DNA of 64,000 nt from Chiridota heheva. Its lineage: Eukaryota; Echinodermata; Holothuroidea; Apodida; Chiridotidae. The notes below the pieces were generated by a model, which was given only the letters and a program-made list of their open reading frames with translations, was not told the origin of the DNA and searched no databases. Shown here in pieces: positions 1 through 9,850 of the stretch (position 1 is its first letter; every line of letters starts with the position of its first letter). The position numbers were made by a program, and so were the translations under genes. The DNA is taken from contig JAIGNY010002845.1 of assembly GCA_020152595.1 (NCBI GenBank), forward strand, positions 1,944,501-2,008,500, written 5' to 3'.

Positions 1-59
1 CTGTTTCTTTGAAGTGTTCTTTCATATAAGATGAAACTGCTTGACCCTAAACTAATCCT
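1..59. mobile_element. TTAA-1 element, right end only
   Basis: The sequence reads into the window through the right arm of the TTAA-1 foldback family (motif TTTCATATAAGATGAA, then AACTAATCCT) and stops at a TTAA at 60-63. It matches the right ends of the copies at 15.7, 24.3 and 35.4 kb. The left part lies outside the window. Confidence 0.8.
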
Positions 60-339
60 TTAAATATAATGCATAGTAGAAAAAAGTGTGTATAACAAGC
101 AGTCATTAACATTATAACCATTTCTGTTTGCATTGATACTTGATTGTTCCACAATGTTTATCTTCCAACTTTTATTGTCATACTTTTGAGCTAATCACTT
201 TATGCGGTAAATAGATCTAGATGAGCAGTTGTCACACTTCTCACTTGTAGCTCCCTGACACTGTGCACTATGCCAAAGGTGACTTTAAAACAGAGTGCAT
301 TGTCATAACTGCATCCATCTCTATCTTATATCATTTTGA

Positions 340-1343
340 TATAAGGTCACATGACTTTGTTTACATCACCATTTTCTTGGGAAAACCAAAGTCGTCTGTT
401 GTACACTTAATTAGATTTACATACGTTTGCATGTTGTTATATCAGATAATTTTTGCCCGGCGGGGGGGGGCACTTCATACTAAAAGTGGTAGGGGTGTGC
501 AGCCCACCAACCGAAAAACATACCCGCAGTATGCAGGTTTTGTGGTACCTGCAGTATGAAATTATACAATTTTGATACCCGCAGTATGAAAGAAGTCAAT
601 TTTGATACCTGCAGTATGAGTATCGACAAAAAACTTTGTAAAAATGGACCAGCAGTACAAAATTAACGCAGTAAAACCTCATTTTTTGGGACCTGCACTA
701 CGAAAATGACAAAAAAAAGACAAATTTGTTTACTTTAAAAAAATAAAAATAAAAAAATAAATTTAGTACAAATTTTTACTTTTTTTGTAGTAAAAAAAGA
801 CACCTGCACTACAAAAATGGTGTAAAAAAGGCACCTGCTCGGGCGGCACATGTATATACATATACCGGTTATTTTTGTAAGATAATTATGCTGTAATCTT
901 GCTGTACCATTGGTTGCACTAATAGATGTGTGCGGGGAAATAAAAAGACATTTTCTCGATTTCCATCTCATCTTGATTAACGTTTGAAGTGGGTTTCTGC
1001 TGTACGACACGACGGCTTCAACCTACGGTTCACACAAGGAATTGCAGCGAGCACTTTATATCAGGTGTGTAGGCTTTGTCCGAGTATAACGAACAATCAG
1101 ATGGCGTTAATTGTTAATGTTACTCTTCGTATACCCGGCGAAAATATAAAACTGATGGAAAATATGAAATAAAATCGGAAGCGAGAAAAAAGTTGCACTT
1201 AGTAAGATTCGCTGAACTGGTACTGGTAGATTAGCTAGCATGTGATGTGACTGAGCTGTGTGAAGACATGCAAAATGCAACAATGCCGCTGCCCTGCAAT
1301 ATGGAGTACAGTTGAGTTAGAGTCACGTGATGAAATCCATTTA
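340..1343 (-). mobile_element. TTAA-2 element, truncated and interrupted copy
   Basis: The reverse complement aligns along its length with the complete TTAA-2 element at 21441-22284. Shared landmarks include GGTCACATGACTTTG, ATAGATGTGTGCGGG and CACTTTATATCAGGT. Both outer ends are eroded. The alignment is split by the polyG element at 455-868, which is absent from the complete copy, so this is a nested insertion. Short open frames here are not conserved coding sequence. Confidence 0.8.
455..868 (+). mobile_element. polyG element inserted in TTAA-2, hAT-like
   Basis: The insert starts GCCCGGCGGGG and contains several direct repeats of the motif TACCYGCAGTATGAA about 30 bp apart. Related copies lie at 18.3 and 48.3 kb; all share ACTAAAAGTGGTAGG near the left end. 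It is bordered by TAATTTTT (447-454) and TTATTTTT (869-876), a 7/8 match, while the uninterrupted TTAA-2 copy has a single such stretch. An 8-bp duplication fits the hAT superfamily, but the terminal inverted repeats are weak, so the class is an inference. Confidence 0.65.
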
Positions 1344-1814
1344 TTGGCATAGCTGAGTTTTCATATTGTTTTTATTGATGATGCCATCAATATAAATTAG
1401 CTGGTACTGTTATTCTTTTCATTTAACATTGCCAATTGCTTTATCTTCAACCATTATCAAATCAAAAATGAAAGTAAATAGTCTATAGCCTTTATTTAAA
1501 ACATTATTATTTTGTATTTTTTTGTGTGCTGATTGAAGTTTGTGGAGTATGTGTGTAATGTGTACAAATGTATTTGATATATGAATGGAAAAACAGCAAA
1601 AAAACTCATTCCATTTTGCACTGATCTCAGCATTTTGATAATAGAGTTTTTAAATATTGTTTCATCATCAATATAAGATTAGCCTGTATTCTTATTCTTT
1701 TCTTTTAGCATTGCCTTATATTGCTTTATCTTAAACATTATCAAACCCAATTTTTAGTATTCTATAGCATTTTAATCAAAAAATGAATTGTTAGTTTTTA
1801 AGTAATGGCTCCTC
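1344..1814. repeat. AT-rich stretch with a diverged ~110-bp direct duplication
   Basis: Segments near 1360-1470 and 1648-1755 share ordered motifs (ATCAATATAARATTAGC, TTATTCTTTTC, TTTATCTT, AACATTATCAAA). They look like an old direct duplication about 288 bp apart. No coding or RNA signal was seen. Confidence 0.5.
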
Positions 1815-2285
1815 AATACGGAACGCCAAACGGACCACTAAATATGTTAACAAAACATATGTTCGCAAACAAATATGGTCGCAGAATTTAAGTTCAGAAA
1901 ACAAATATGCTCGGAAAATGTATGCTCAGAAACAAATACGTTCAGAAAATATATGTTCAAAATCAATATCTTCGCAAGAGATATGTTCCCAATTTTAAGC
2001 TGGCAAAAAACCACGTTACAAGCAATATCTTCGCAATTTGTGACAAAAATACTTGGTGGTCCCTTTGGCAGGCATGCTTGCCAAAAGGATCACCAAACGT
2101 TTGTCACAAAAGTAGTTCATGAAATACTTCACAAGGTAGTATGTGAAACACTTCACAAAAGGAAATCACTTTACAAAGTACGTGAAATACTTTTAGTCGT
2201 GAAATATTTCACAAGTAGTACATGAAATACTTCACAAGGTAGTTCGAAATACAGTGTTCGCAAACAGTGGCGTATGCATATTCAT
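1815..2285 (+). mobile_element. ATATG-family dispersed repeat, copy 1
   Basis: This is the inverse of 6294-6870: it begins ACGCCAAACGGACCACT and ends GCGTATGCATATTCATG, both found in reverse at the second copy. Inside, a short degenerate motif like ACATATGTTCGCAAAC recurs many times, which leaves long frames open by composition. A hairpin-capable stretch (about 2055-2098, GGTCCCTTTGGCA with TTGCCAAAAGGATCACC) and a run of TGAAATACTTCACAA repeats follow. No transposase is visible and the class is unknown. Confidence 0.6.
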
Positions 2286-2690
2286 GATTCAATTGTTTTG
2301 AAGGTCATGACTTGTCCTTTTCCTTAATAAAAATTTCTAGTAAATTATGACCACAAACTTACTGTAGCAAATATTGAGACCACTTATCTTACTTGAAATA
2401 ACTGCTCAACCAAGAGACCGAATACAATGGGGCCATTGATAAGGGAATTTGATTCTAATTACTTGTGGTTTTTAGAATAAAGAAAATAAAGAGGAAAAGT
2501 GTGACCCGACCTGCTTATTTATCAGGTCGGGTCTGACTGTTTGAAATTTTAAGGAGCACAACAACTAATGTGTGGCCTACCGGGGTTGTCCTCCTATCCA
2601 CAGACATGGATAGCTCGGCTTGTTCAACCTTGGGGTATATTTTCAGCTGATCACTGGTAACATGGTACGTAATGCAATAAGAACTTTGGG
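2286..2690 (+). mobile_element. Hairpin family (GACCCGACCTG), copy 1
   Basis: Its reverse complement recurs at 46655-47035, including AAGTCATGACTTGTCC-like, AATGGGGCCATTGAT-like and AAACAGTCAGACCCGAC blocks. The core hairpin at 2503-2533 is the best-kept part. It abuts the ATATG repeat directly. Confidence 0.6.
2503..2533. repeat. Perfect 11-bp stem hairpin
   Basis: GACCCGACCTG and CAGGTCGGGTC form a perfect inverted repeat around a 9-base AT-rich loop. The same hairpin with a different loop is kept at 46736-46766, so it belongs to the repeat family. There is no T-tract after it, so it is not a simple Pol III or bacterial terminator. Confidence 0.85.
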
Positions 2691-3078
2691 GTTGCTACAC
2701 GAAAATAAGTAGAAAGTGTTTGTAAAATCATATAACGGGTTCATTTTCATGTAGGCCGCGATGGAAAAAGATTAAAAAATGTATCATGGAGACAGGAATG
2801 GTGATCGCATAGCGGTGCATAAAATAGCAGAGTCAAACAAGGATGCTTTAAGGGGACTGTTTTTTGGTACCATAGCTGGAGGACCCCAAGGATGCTATTG
2901 TAGAGGGAAGGGAGGGGCCCTCAAAGCAATAGCCAGTCCAACGCAGGCATATACATGCATTTTCAGGGCCTGACCAAATTGTGCTACGAAAGTTCCCACC
3001 AACAGTGACGTAAAAGAATTATTTTGGTGGGGCGGAGGACAACAAATTAGTATCATTAAATCTATAGGCAACATCAGG
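2691..3078. other. Unassigned sequence
   Basis: I see no motif-bearing open frame, tandem repeat or copy of another family here. It ends at the hAT-like target site. Confidence 0.5.
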
Positions 3079-3716
3079 CAGGGGCGTAACTGAAGGGAGT
3101 GGGGTGTGCTACACCTCTTAGAAAAAAGTTTGTAGAGCAATTCCAATTTTGACTATTTCGTCAGGCAAAACATGGCACATTTCTGAAGAAAAGTTGTAAA
3201 ACAAATACTTTTGAAAATGTTCTGGAAAATATCATAGTTTTGTTGTTATCTATTTTATGCATGGCCGTATGAACTCTACAATTTTGCCGAACTTTCTCAA
3301 TTTTCAGGGGAAACTTTTCTTCTGCCGCCTGTTTGCATTGGTAGATTTTAAGTTGAGAATTTAATTTTAAAATTGTCTTCTATCCATCAATTAAATTTTC
3401 AAACTTTGTGTTGATTATCACCAGTTCTAAGCAACAAAAACAAGAAATTCTTAGATTCACCCCTGGACACTGCCTGCAGGGGCCCTTAAGCAGGTGAATT
3501 TTGTTTTCGCAACTCTGCTGCATTTAGTACTCTAGCCCAAGCAGAAGTGTCTGACAATGTCAATGGTTGTGTGGGGGTCGGGGGATTGGGGGTGGAAGTC
3601 TATTCTATATCATGTGATTGTAGACACATATTGTTGATAGATAAGTCGGGCAAGTGCAAATTTGTTGTACACTACCCCCCCCCTCCCACCACCCTTAAAG
3701 TCTAGTTATGCCCCTG
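3079..3716. mobile_element. hAT-like MITE with 8-bp target duplication
   Basis: The ends are CAGGGGCGTAACT and, inverted, CAGGGGCATAACT (12/13 identical). The flanks are ACATCAGG (3071-3078) and ACACCAGG (3717-3724), a 7/8 match. An 8-bp duplication and CAG-starting ends are the hAT signature. The interior encodes no transposase, contains C/G homopolymer tracts near the right end, and is non-autonomous. Confidence 0.85.
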
Positions 3717-3820
3717 ACACCAGGATCAGTATTTAAGCACCCCAACAAGAAAATCAGGGGAAATTGGTCCAATGTTGACTAATGAACCCTTTGCCTCCCC
3801 CTCACTTTAAACCCTTTGTC

Positions 3821-4440
3821 CAGTGGCATAGCAAGGGGCACTTGGGCCCCATGCAGCCATTCAAATGACCCCCAAGGAGAGTTCACGTGCACCCCAGCTC
3901 CAACATGTTTGAGGCTTGCTACCATAATGGGCCCAAGGATGGACATCATGATAGCAATTTCTCAACATCTTTTTGTTATAATAAATGACATCCATACACA
4001 CAAGACACGAAGTAGAGGAAACTTCTATCCAAACATTTAAGGTCATCAATATACACTGTATTAACCAACTGTCAAATTTAATGGTCAAGGTTTTGAATAA
4101 TCTGGATTAAAGCAATAGTTTCCTGCATAGTCCTCTAAATAGCAGGTCCCTGGTCCTAATTTTTCTAAAATAGCCCTAGTAGATTGTCTGTTGAAAAACA
4201 AAACATAAACAATATCTTCAAAGTTTATATATAGTGCGATAGATGGGGAGGGGCAGAGAAAGGGGGAGGAATAGTGCATAGAGGAGGGTGGGGTTAGGGA
4301 TGGGGCAGGTTAGGGATGGGACAGGTAAGGGAGGGCATGGATATGGGAGGGATCGTGTCAGGGGAAGGAGGGCGGGTGGATGATACATGCTTACATATGT
4401 TAAGATTACAGTTTGTATGTCAGTAGTAATTAGTAATTTT
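3821..4440. other. Orphan hAT-like end and G-rich tract
   Basis: CAGTGGCATAGC at 3821 looks like a hAT-type left end, but I found no matching right end. From about 4235 to 4380 one strand is strongly purine-rich, with a loose repeat of the form GGTTAGGGATGGGACAGG that could form G-quadruplexes. The TTAGGG resemblance is not a telomeric array. Confidence 0.5.
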
Positions 4441-4647
4441 TCCCTTATCTTTTTTTTATCATTTTAAGGTGGCCTGACCCTGATAAATGCTGCTTTGTTC
4501 AGGTCTCCCCCACTGCAGGCATTTAAGCATGCTGTTTCATTCTTGTTTATTAAGTTCTACTGTTGTAACTATTCATTATGCTTATGTTAATGAAAATACC
4601 AAATGTTACTACTCTCTTTTGATGCAGTGGAAATAAATAAATAAATC
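4441..4647 (+). mobile_element. LINE 3' end fragment
   Basis: This AT-rich tail ends in GGAAATAAATAAATAAATC, the simple-repeat tail seen at 3' ends of many CR1/L2-type LINEs. Weak coding remnants precede it and no RT motif is legible. The call rests on tail form only. Confidence 0.45.
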
Positions 4648-4724
4648 TTTTTCTTTTTATGATTTTTTTTTTTATTGTCGGACCTATCTTATAGTTTTCA
4701 GTGGGCTGGACATACTATTGAAGG

Positions 4725-4920
4725 ACATTTCATTATAACAAGAGACAGAAAGGAACACAATATATTTATCTTTCTTGGTGAGCCCGACTTGTGACTCAAG
4801 GAGCCCCATCATGATAACAAGGGACAGAAAGGAACGGCCAAGTATATTTTTTTGATGGGCCCAACTTATGATTGATGGAACCGTCACAATAGCAAGAGGG
4901 TTAGAAAGGAAGGGCCATCC
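4725..4920. repeat. Degenerate ~78-bp tandem repeat, about 3 units
   Basis: The motif ACAAGRGACAGAAAGGAA recurs near 4738, 4817 and 4893, each followed by a similar GGGCCCAACTT/GAGCCCGACTT segment. The units are well diverged. Confidence 0.6.
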
Positions 4921-5954
4921 TGAATATGAAAATGGGCCATAAAGAGTAAATGAGCACTGTTTGGTTACTGTCCGTGCCTTTTATATCACTACAAGCTGCT
5001 GCGGCCGACTTCAATAAATATGTGCTTTTTCAAAAATGTATTATTATACTTGTTACCGGCGCCCTCTCACCGCTGCACCAGCCTAGTTACGCCACTAACC
5101 TTGTCCAAGTCATGGATTTTGGCAGAATTAATGTCATCATTGCATTACCAAAAACACCACATTATGGTATACATATACATTTTGACTGTTTGATATACCT
5201 ATACCTGGTTTCAGCCTTCACCTCCTCCAGGTGAGGATTAACCGACGAACTCAAATTTATATATATCGCATTTGTTAAATATTGCCTTCTAGCCAAAAAT
5301 CCCACAAAACTAACCAAAAATGTTAAGATTTCCCGACAAAACTTTGACTGATTTGGAGGCTTGGTGGGGGAGGGGAAATTCCCTTGCAACTCCGTTAGTT
5401 ACGCCACTTCACTCGAACCTAAACATTCTATACAAGTTTTTCGGGGAGGGGTGTCACAACATTCACTGGCGGCGGAACCGGGGCTATGAGGCTCAGCTCC
5501 TCAACAAAAAAATGTGTGTGTGGGTGGGAGGGGTGGGGGAGGGAGGGAAGGGGAAGGGGGGGGGGCTTAAGCTTACCCCCACAGTGTGTTCTAATTTAAA
5601 TTATTTTGGGGTATCACCACATCAAGACAAATTTGCTGGTTAAAGCAAGTTTACTGCATTTAGATATGATTGTAACCCTGCAGGAGGAATGCCAAAATCG
5701 CAGAGCTATTCCCCTGGCCCCCACTATGGTTTTGCACGTCGATCCAGTTATAGGCAGGTCTGGACCTCATGCTCTTTAAACAGAGAAGGCAGAGCTGGGG
5801 GGCTTCAGCCCCTAATAATTTTAGGTGAACATGTGAATTATCACGTTACCCGACCTCATAATAACAATATTGTTATCACATGTCACCTGACCTCGTTAGT
5901 CCCCCCCCCTCCCCTCCCCTCCCCCTCATATTTGGAAGAAAAAATCATTGTTAA
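4921..5954. other. Unassigned, with hAT-like end scraps and a G-run
   Basis: Two isolated right-end-like motifs, TAGTTACGCCACT, occur near 5083 and 5394 without partners. A G-rich run at about 5520-5570 and C-runs near 5900 are potential G-quadruplexes. Open frames here lack recognisable domains. Confidence 0.4.
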
Positions 5955-6150
5955 ATAATTAGTTCGGGGGTCAAACAAATCCATCTTATATGAAAGAAGA
6001 CTTCAAAAGAAACAAAATGGTGACGAAAGCATTCAAAAAATCTTTGTTGAGGAGATTTTTAAGTTTGGTTTAAGTTCAGTTTACGTTTGGTGTCTTTTGT
6101 GTACAAATGACTGAAATTAGACTAGTTGTATTTTTATTACCTGTTTTATT
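5955..6150 (+). mobile_element. TTAA-1 element, left part
   Basis: After TTAA (5951-5954) the sequence reads ATAATTAGTTCGGGGGTCA, then the family motifs CCATCTTATATGAAAG, CTTCAAAAGAAACAAAATGG and CTGAAATTAGACTAGTTG. It stops before the centre of the element; the right arm is missing. Confidence 0.75.
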
Positions 6151-6293
6151 ATCTAATTTCATTTTAAACTTCATAATATCAGTAAATATAGGCTACTTGG
6201 ACCAGGTTCCTCATGACATAAAATGGTTAATAACTCCAAGATTATACCGGAGAAACCTAAAACACGACCCCAGCATTTCACATATCATCGAGA

Positions 6294-6870
6294 CATGAAT
6301 ATGCATACGCCACACTTTCCGAGTACATTTCATGACAACCAAATCTTTTGTGAGCATACAAATTGCAAACACATCTCTAGCGAAGGTATTTCTAACGAAC
6401 CTATCTTTAGCAAGCATACAAATTGCAAACGTATCATTTGCAAACATTTAAGATTAAACATAAATTTACCGAACTCAAAATTGTTTCAGAACATTTATGT
6501 TTCAAACATATTTCATAGCGAATATATATTTTCTGAGCATGTTAGTTTTCTGAACATACACACTGCGACCATATTGTTTCCGAACGTATGTTTTGCAAGC
6601 CTATTAGTTTTCTGAACTTATATTCTGCAACAACATCTGCGAACGTATCTTTAGCAAGCATACAAACTGCAAACGTATCATTTGCAAACATTTAAAATTG
6701 AACATATATTTACCAAACTCAAAATTGTTTCAGACCATTTATGTTTCTAACATATTTCATAGCAAACATATAATTTCTGAGCATATTAGTTTTCTGAACA
6801 TACACACGGCGACCATATTGTTTCTGAACGTATGTTTTGCAAGCATATTAGGTGGTCTTTTTGGTGTTCA
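6294..6870 (-). mobile_element. ATATG-family dispersed repeat, copy 2, with 244-bp tandem duplication
   Basis: This matches 1815-2285 in reverse. Within it a block starting TCTTTAGCAAGCATACAAA at about 6405 is repeated from about 6649, so 244 bp are tandemly duplicated. The two open frames there encode similar peptides simply because of the duplication. The region is composed of recurring GAACGTATG/GCAAACAT-like words; I do not call a protein. Confidence 0.65.
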
Positions 6871-6894
6871 ATGCATCAAAGTTTGTGAAAATAT

Positions 6895-7171
6895 CCCTTA
6901 CATAAATATTAGCTTGCAGCAAGCTTGCAGCACGCTTACGATGAGCTAACAACTTTTAGCTTGCGCAAGTGTGCTGCAGGTGTGCTGCAGGTGTGCTGCA
7001 GGTGTGCTGCAGGTGTGCTGCAGGCGTGCTGCAGGCGTGCTGCAGGCGTGCTGCAGGCGTGCTGCATGCATGCTGCAGGCAAGCTGCAGGCGTGCTGCAG
7101 GCATGCTTCAGGCGTGCTGGCGTGCTGCAAGCGTGCTGCAAATGTGCTGCAAGCTAAAATTTCTGTAAGGG
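6895..7171. mobile_element. CAAG element, copy a
   Basis: The ends read CCCTTACATAAATATTAGC and GCTAAAATTTCTGTAAGGG, inverted copies of each other. The interior is built from GCAAGCTTGC-like palindromes and a 10-bp array. The left end shows ACAT rather than the family ACAG. No convincing target duplication flanks this copy. Confidence 0.8.
6971..7145. repeat. 10-bp minisatellite, unit GTGCTGCAGG
   Basis: About 17 tandem units with T/C variants and a gradient toward GTGCTGCAAG at the right edge, where the array merges into the element end. Every unit carries CTGCAG, and all six frames stay open because of the composition. Confidence 0.9.
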
Positions 7172-7236
7172 CATGGACCGGACTGCTTATGGCATCATAT
7201 TCATCCTACTTGTGTAAAGTTACAATGATTTTTGCC

Positions 7237-7677
7237 CTGTATGCTGCCCTTACAGAAATATTAGCTTGCAGCAAGCTTGCAGAAAGCTTGCAGCACGCTT
7301 GCGACAAGCTAACAATTTTTAGCTTACGCAAGCGTGCTGCAAGTTTGCAGCAAGCATGCTGCAAGCTAGTATTTGGAACAAATTAGTTTGCGCAAGCTAG
7401 CAAAAACTATCTGCAAGCTTGCGCAAACTAGCAAAACTTTTTGCAAGCTTGTGCAAGCTAAGAAATATTTTTTGCTAGCTTGCGCAAGCTAACATTAGTT
7501 TGCGCAAGCTAGCATTTGTTCCAAAAACTAGCTTGCAACATACTTGCTGCTAGCTTGCAGCATACTTGCTGCAAGCTTGCGGCAAGTATGCTGCAAGCTT
7601 GAGCATGCTTGAACAAGCTTGCACAAGCTACAAATTGTGAGCCTGTTGCAAGCTTGCTGCAAGATTTTCTGTAAGGG
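7237..7677. mobile_element. CAAG element, copy b
   Basis: A complete copy with CCCTTACAGAAATATTAGC at one end and GCAAGATTTTCTGTAAGGG at the other. Two halves fold back on each other around GCTAACATTAGTTTGCGC. It lies only 65 bp from copy a. The interior is saturated with AAGCTT-centred palindromes and no coding sequence is supported. Confidence 0.85.
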
Positions 7678-7735
7678 TGGTGACAGACCATATTCACAAG
7701 TTTGATTGTATTCATTAAGAACTGACACCACCAGA

Positions 7736-7965
7736 AAGAGTTCATCTTATATGAAAGAGGACTCATTCAAAAGAAACACAATGGTGGAGAAACTACTTCA
7801 ATATCTTATTTCGTTTAAGGAGATATTCAAGTTTAAAGCTCTATCTTATATGTGTAGAAATGACTGGTGTAGTAAGTCTACTATGGAAGGTTGGTGCCCT
7901 TATCCTCACATTCTTAACAACTGTTGATGTATTTTGAAGAAAATTTATTTGATTCACTAGAAATC
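7736..7965 (+). mobile_element. TTAA-1 element, solo type-B arm
   Basis: It has the outer arm words TTATATGAAAGAGGACT and AAGAAACACAATGGTG. Its inner arm, GTAGTAAGTCTACTATGG and CTTATCCTCACATTC, matches the right arms at 35.7 and 41.7 kb rather than the common type-A arm. The extreme end and the opposite arm are missing. Confidence 0.7.
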
Positions 7966-8511
7966 ATTTTAGCTTATGTACCTGCATGTACTGTCACACA
8001 ACATTAAAATCATTTTTATACTGCTATTGTTGATGTTTATTACTGACTTTTAGCTAATTAGTTTTTAATTTCATATTTTTCTTCATTTTTTCATATTTTC
8101 ATTCTATCACTTTTATTTTTGTAGAAGACTAATTTGCCATAATAAAAAAATGAAGTTCATTGACTTACTACAACATAGCCAGACCAAAATACCCTATAAA
8201 TAACATTTATATTTTCTTTTGTTGTGTGGTTAGCTTGGTTTGTTTAGTAATGTTTATATTGTAATTCAATTGTCATAATTCTGACTAATCATTTTCAGCG
8301 GTAGACAGATGTAGCTGAGCAGTGCAACACCTTGTTTCTACCAGTAAGTTTTTGCTTGCCGCATTGACATCATCTGAACTACTGGGACAGTGAAGAAGGT
8401 AAATACATTGCCCTGTTTCTTCCAATATTTTGTATGTATTTTCTTATTCTTGGGTGGTGGCAGGATTTGTCTTCTGATGGTGGAGGACACCACGCCTGAT
8501 CGGGGGCTGGG
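7966..8511. other. Unassigned AT-rich sequence
   Basis: No repeats shared with the rest of the window and no domain-bearing frame were seen. Confidence 0.4.
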
Positions 8512-8691
8512 GGAGTGGTGGCGCTACAGTAGAGGGGGAAATTTCCCACCACAAGATTGCTTTGTCCCCCACTTCCCCTTAGAAAATTATGTAAAGTGAC
8601 ATTTTTCATCAGATTTATGAGCTTTTGCCCCCCATAAGGGAAATTTGCGCCTTTCTTTTCTCCCATGGTAAAAATCCTGGCGCCAACCCTG
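8512..8691. mobile_element. Short hAT-like MITE (GTGGCGCTAC type), copy 1
   Basis: The left end GAGTGGTGGCGCTACAG and right end CCTGGCGCCAACCCTG are inverted relatives. The interior (AAATTTCCCACCACAAG, GTCCCCCACTTCCCC, GCTTTTGCCCCCC) matches 47851-48038. The flanks match only 5 of 8, so the target duplication is eroded or absent. Confidence 0.55.
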
Positions 8692-8699
8692 AGCAGGAG

Positions 8700-9515
8700 A
8701 TCAGCAGGGCTGATTATACATTTTGATGATATATCATGTTTTTTTATATATATTTTATTTGTATTTCTTTGTAATCAATATTATCATCATGATCATCTAA
8801 TTTGATGTCATATATTAAAAATAGGAAACAAAATAGGTATGGAACATAAAAATAACAAAAACAGAATTATATTGCATGAATTCAAATAGTTGATAGGTTT
8901 GAAGAATGCAGTATTACGATAGTTATGCAGTTGGGCATATTAAAGGCTGTTGCCGAAAGGGCGATCTCCTGATTGGAAAATCTAAACATGCGCCACAGTG
9001 ACCATAATTTAAACTGTTACTGATAAGTTCAGCCATTAAACATTTTGTTGCAATTCAAAATCTGTTATTTTTAAATTTCAATTAGTTTGAATAAAGTTGC
9101 AGCCTTGAAAATTATATTGAAATTAATTTTTCTGGAACTTAACATTCTTTCTTGTATAATTTGAACTTTTGCTGGTGACTAAAATTTTAAAATCTGCTCG
9201 TCAGAGACTAAAATGAAATCAATTTTCAAAGATTACCTTAAATCTCCCTGGTGAAAGTCAAATTTGCGCTAGTGTAAATTGAGAAAATAATTTCATCATT
9301 TTGTTCCACCAATCAAATTAGAATGATTTGCATGTAATTTTCCTAAGTTTGGCTTAAACCTATTTTACTGTTATGTATTTCTATAGAGAGATTTGAATTT
9401 GGAAAAATGAATTGTGGGTTGTAATGACCAAAAATCTCCCTATTGGAAGATCTCCAGTTTGGAGCAAAGTGGCTGCTTTTTCTACATCAATCTGATTTTT
9501 TGCTTTCTCTTTCCA
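8700..9515. other. Unassigned AT-rich sequence
   Basis: Mostly A/T-rich text with no tandem repeat, no shared family and no recognisable frame. Confidence 0.4.
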
Positions 9516-9850
9516 GGCAAGCTTATACTTTCTATTATTCTCCATGAGCTCCATTGGTTGCCTATAATCAGGCAAAGAAAAGATATCAAAGTATTAGTCA
9601 TTACATATAAGTCTCTTTATACCAACAGTCACCTGATTACATCTCTGCCCTGCTACACAAACTGGTCGCAGCTGCCTTCGCTCACTTTATCTGCACCACT
9701 ATTTATTTGAGCCACAAATCCATCCTATGACTTTCACCGACAGAGCCTTTTCCTGTTATGCTTATGGGAAGTAGAATCAACTGCCTGTGTACATCAAAAA
9801 TGCAAAGTCCAGCAGACAATTTAAAAAAAAACATCTGAATCATCTTTTTG
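9516..9850 (+). pseudogene. L2/CR1-like LINE, C-terminal RT region, broken
   Basis: One frame reads LHELHWLPIIRQRKDIK, the conserved block downstream of reverse transcriptase in L2/CR1/Jockey-type elements. After a frameshift the text continues PDYISALLHK. A further frame gives TDRAFSCYAYGK, a stop, then NQLPVYIKNA and FKKKHLNHLF, matching the family's GDRAFS...LP..I+...FK..LK..LF ending. Order and spacing fit the family, but several frameshifts and a stop make it dead. Catalytic RT motifs are absent, so it is a 5'-truncated copy. Confidence 0.8.

Noticed and set aside
4280-4350. Telomere-like TTAGGG repeats
   Set aside because: TTAGGG appears only in a loose, irregular G-rich repeat and never as tandem hexamers.
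6925-7386. A 153-codon open frame rich in Cys, Ala and Gln, with long frames on both strands
   Set aside because: It reads through the 10-bp GTGCTGCAGG array and two palindromic elements. All frames are open because the unit lacks stops, and there is no conserved domain.
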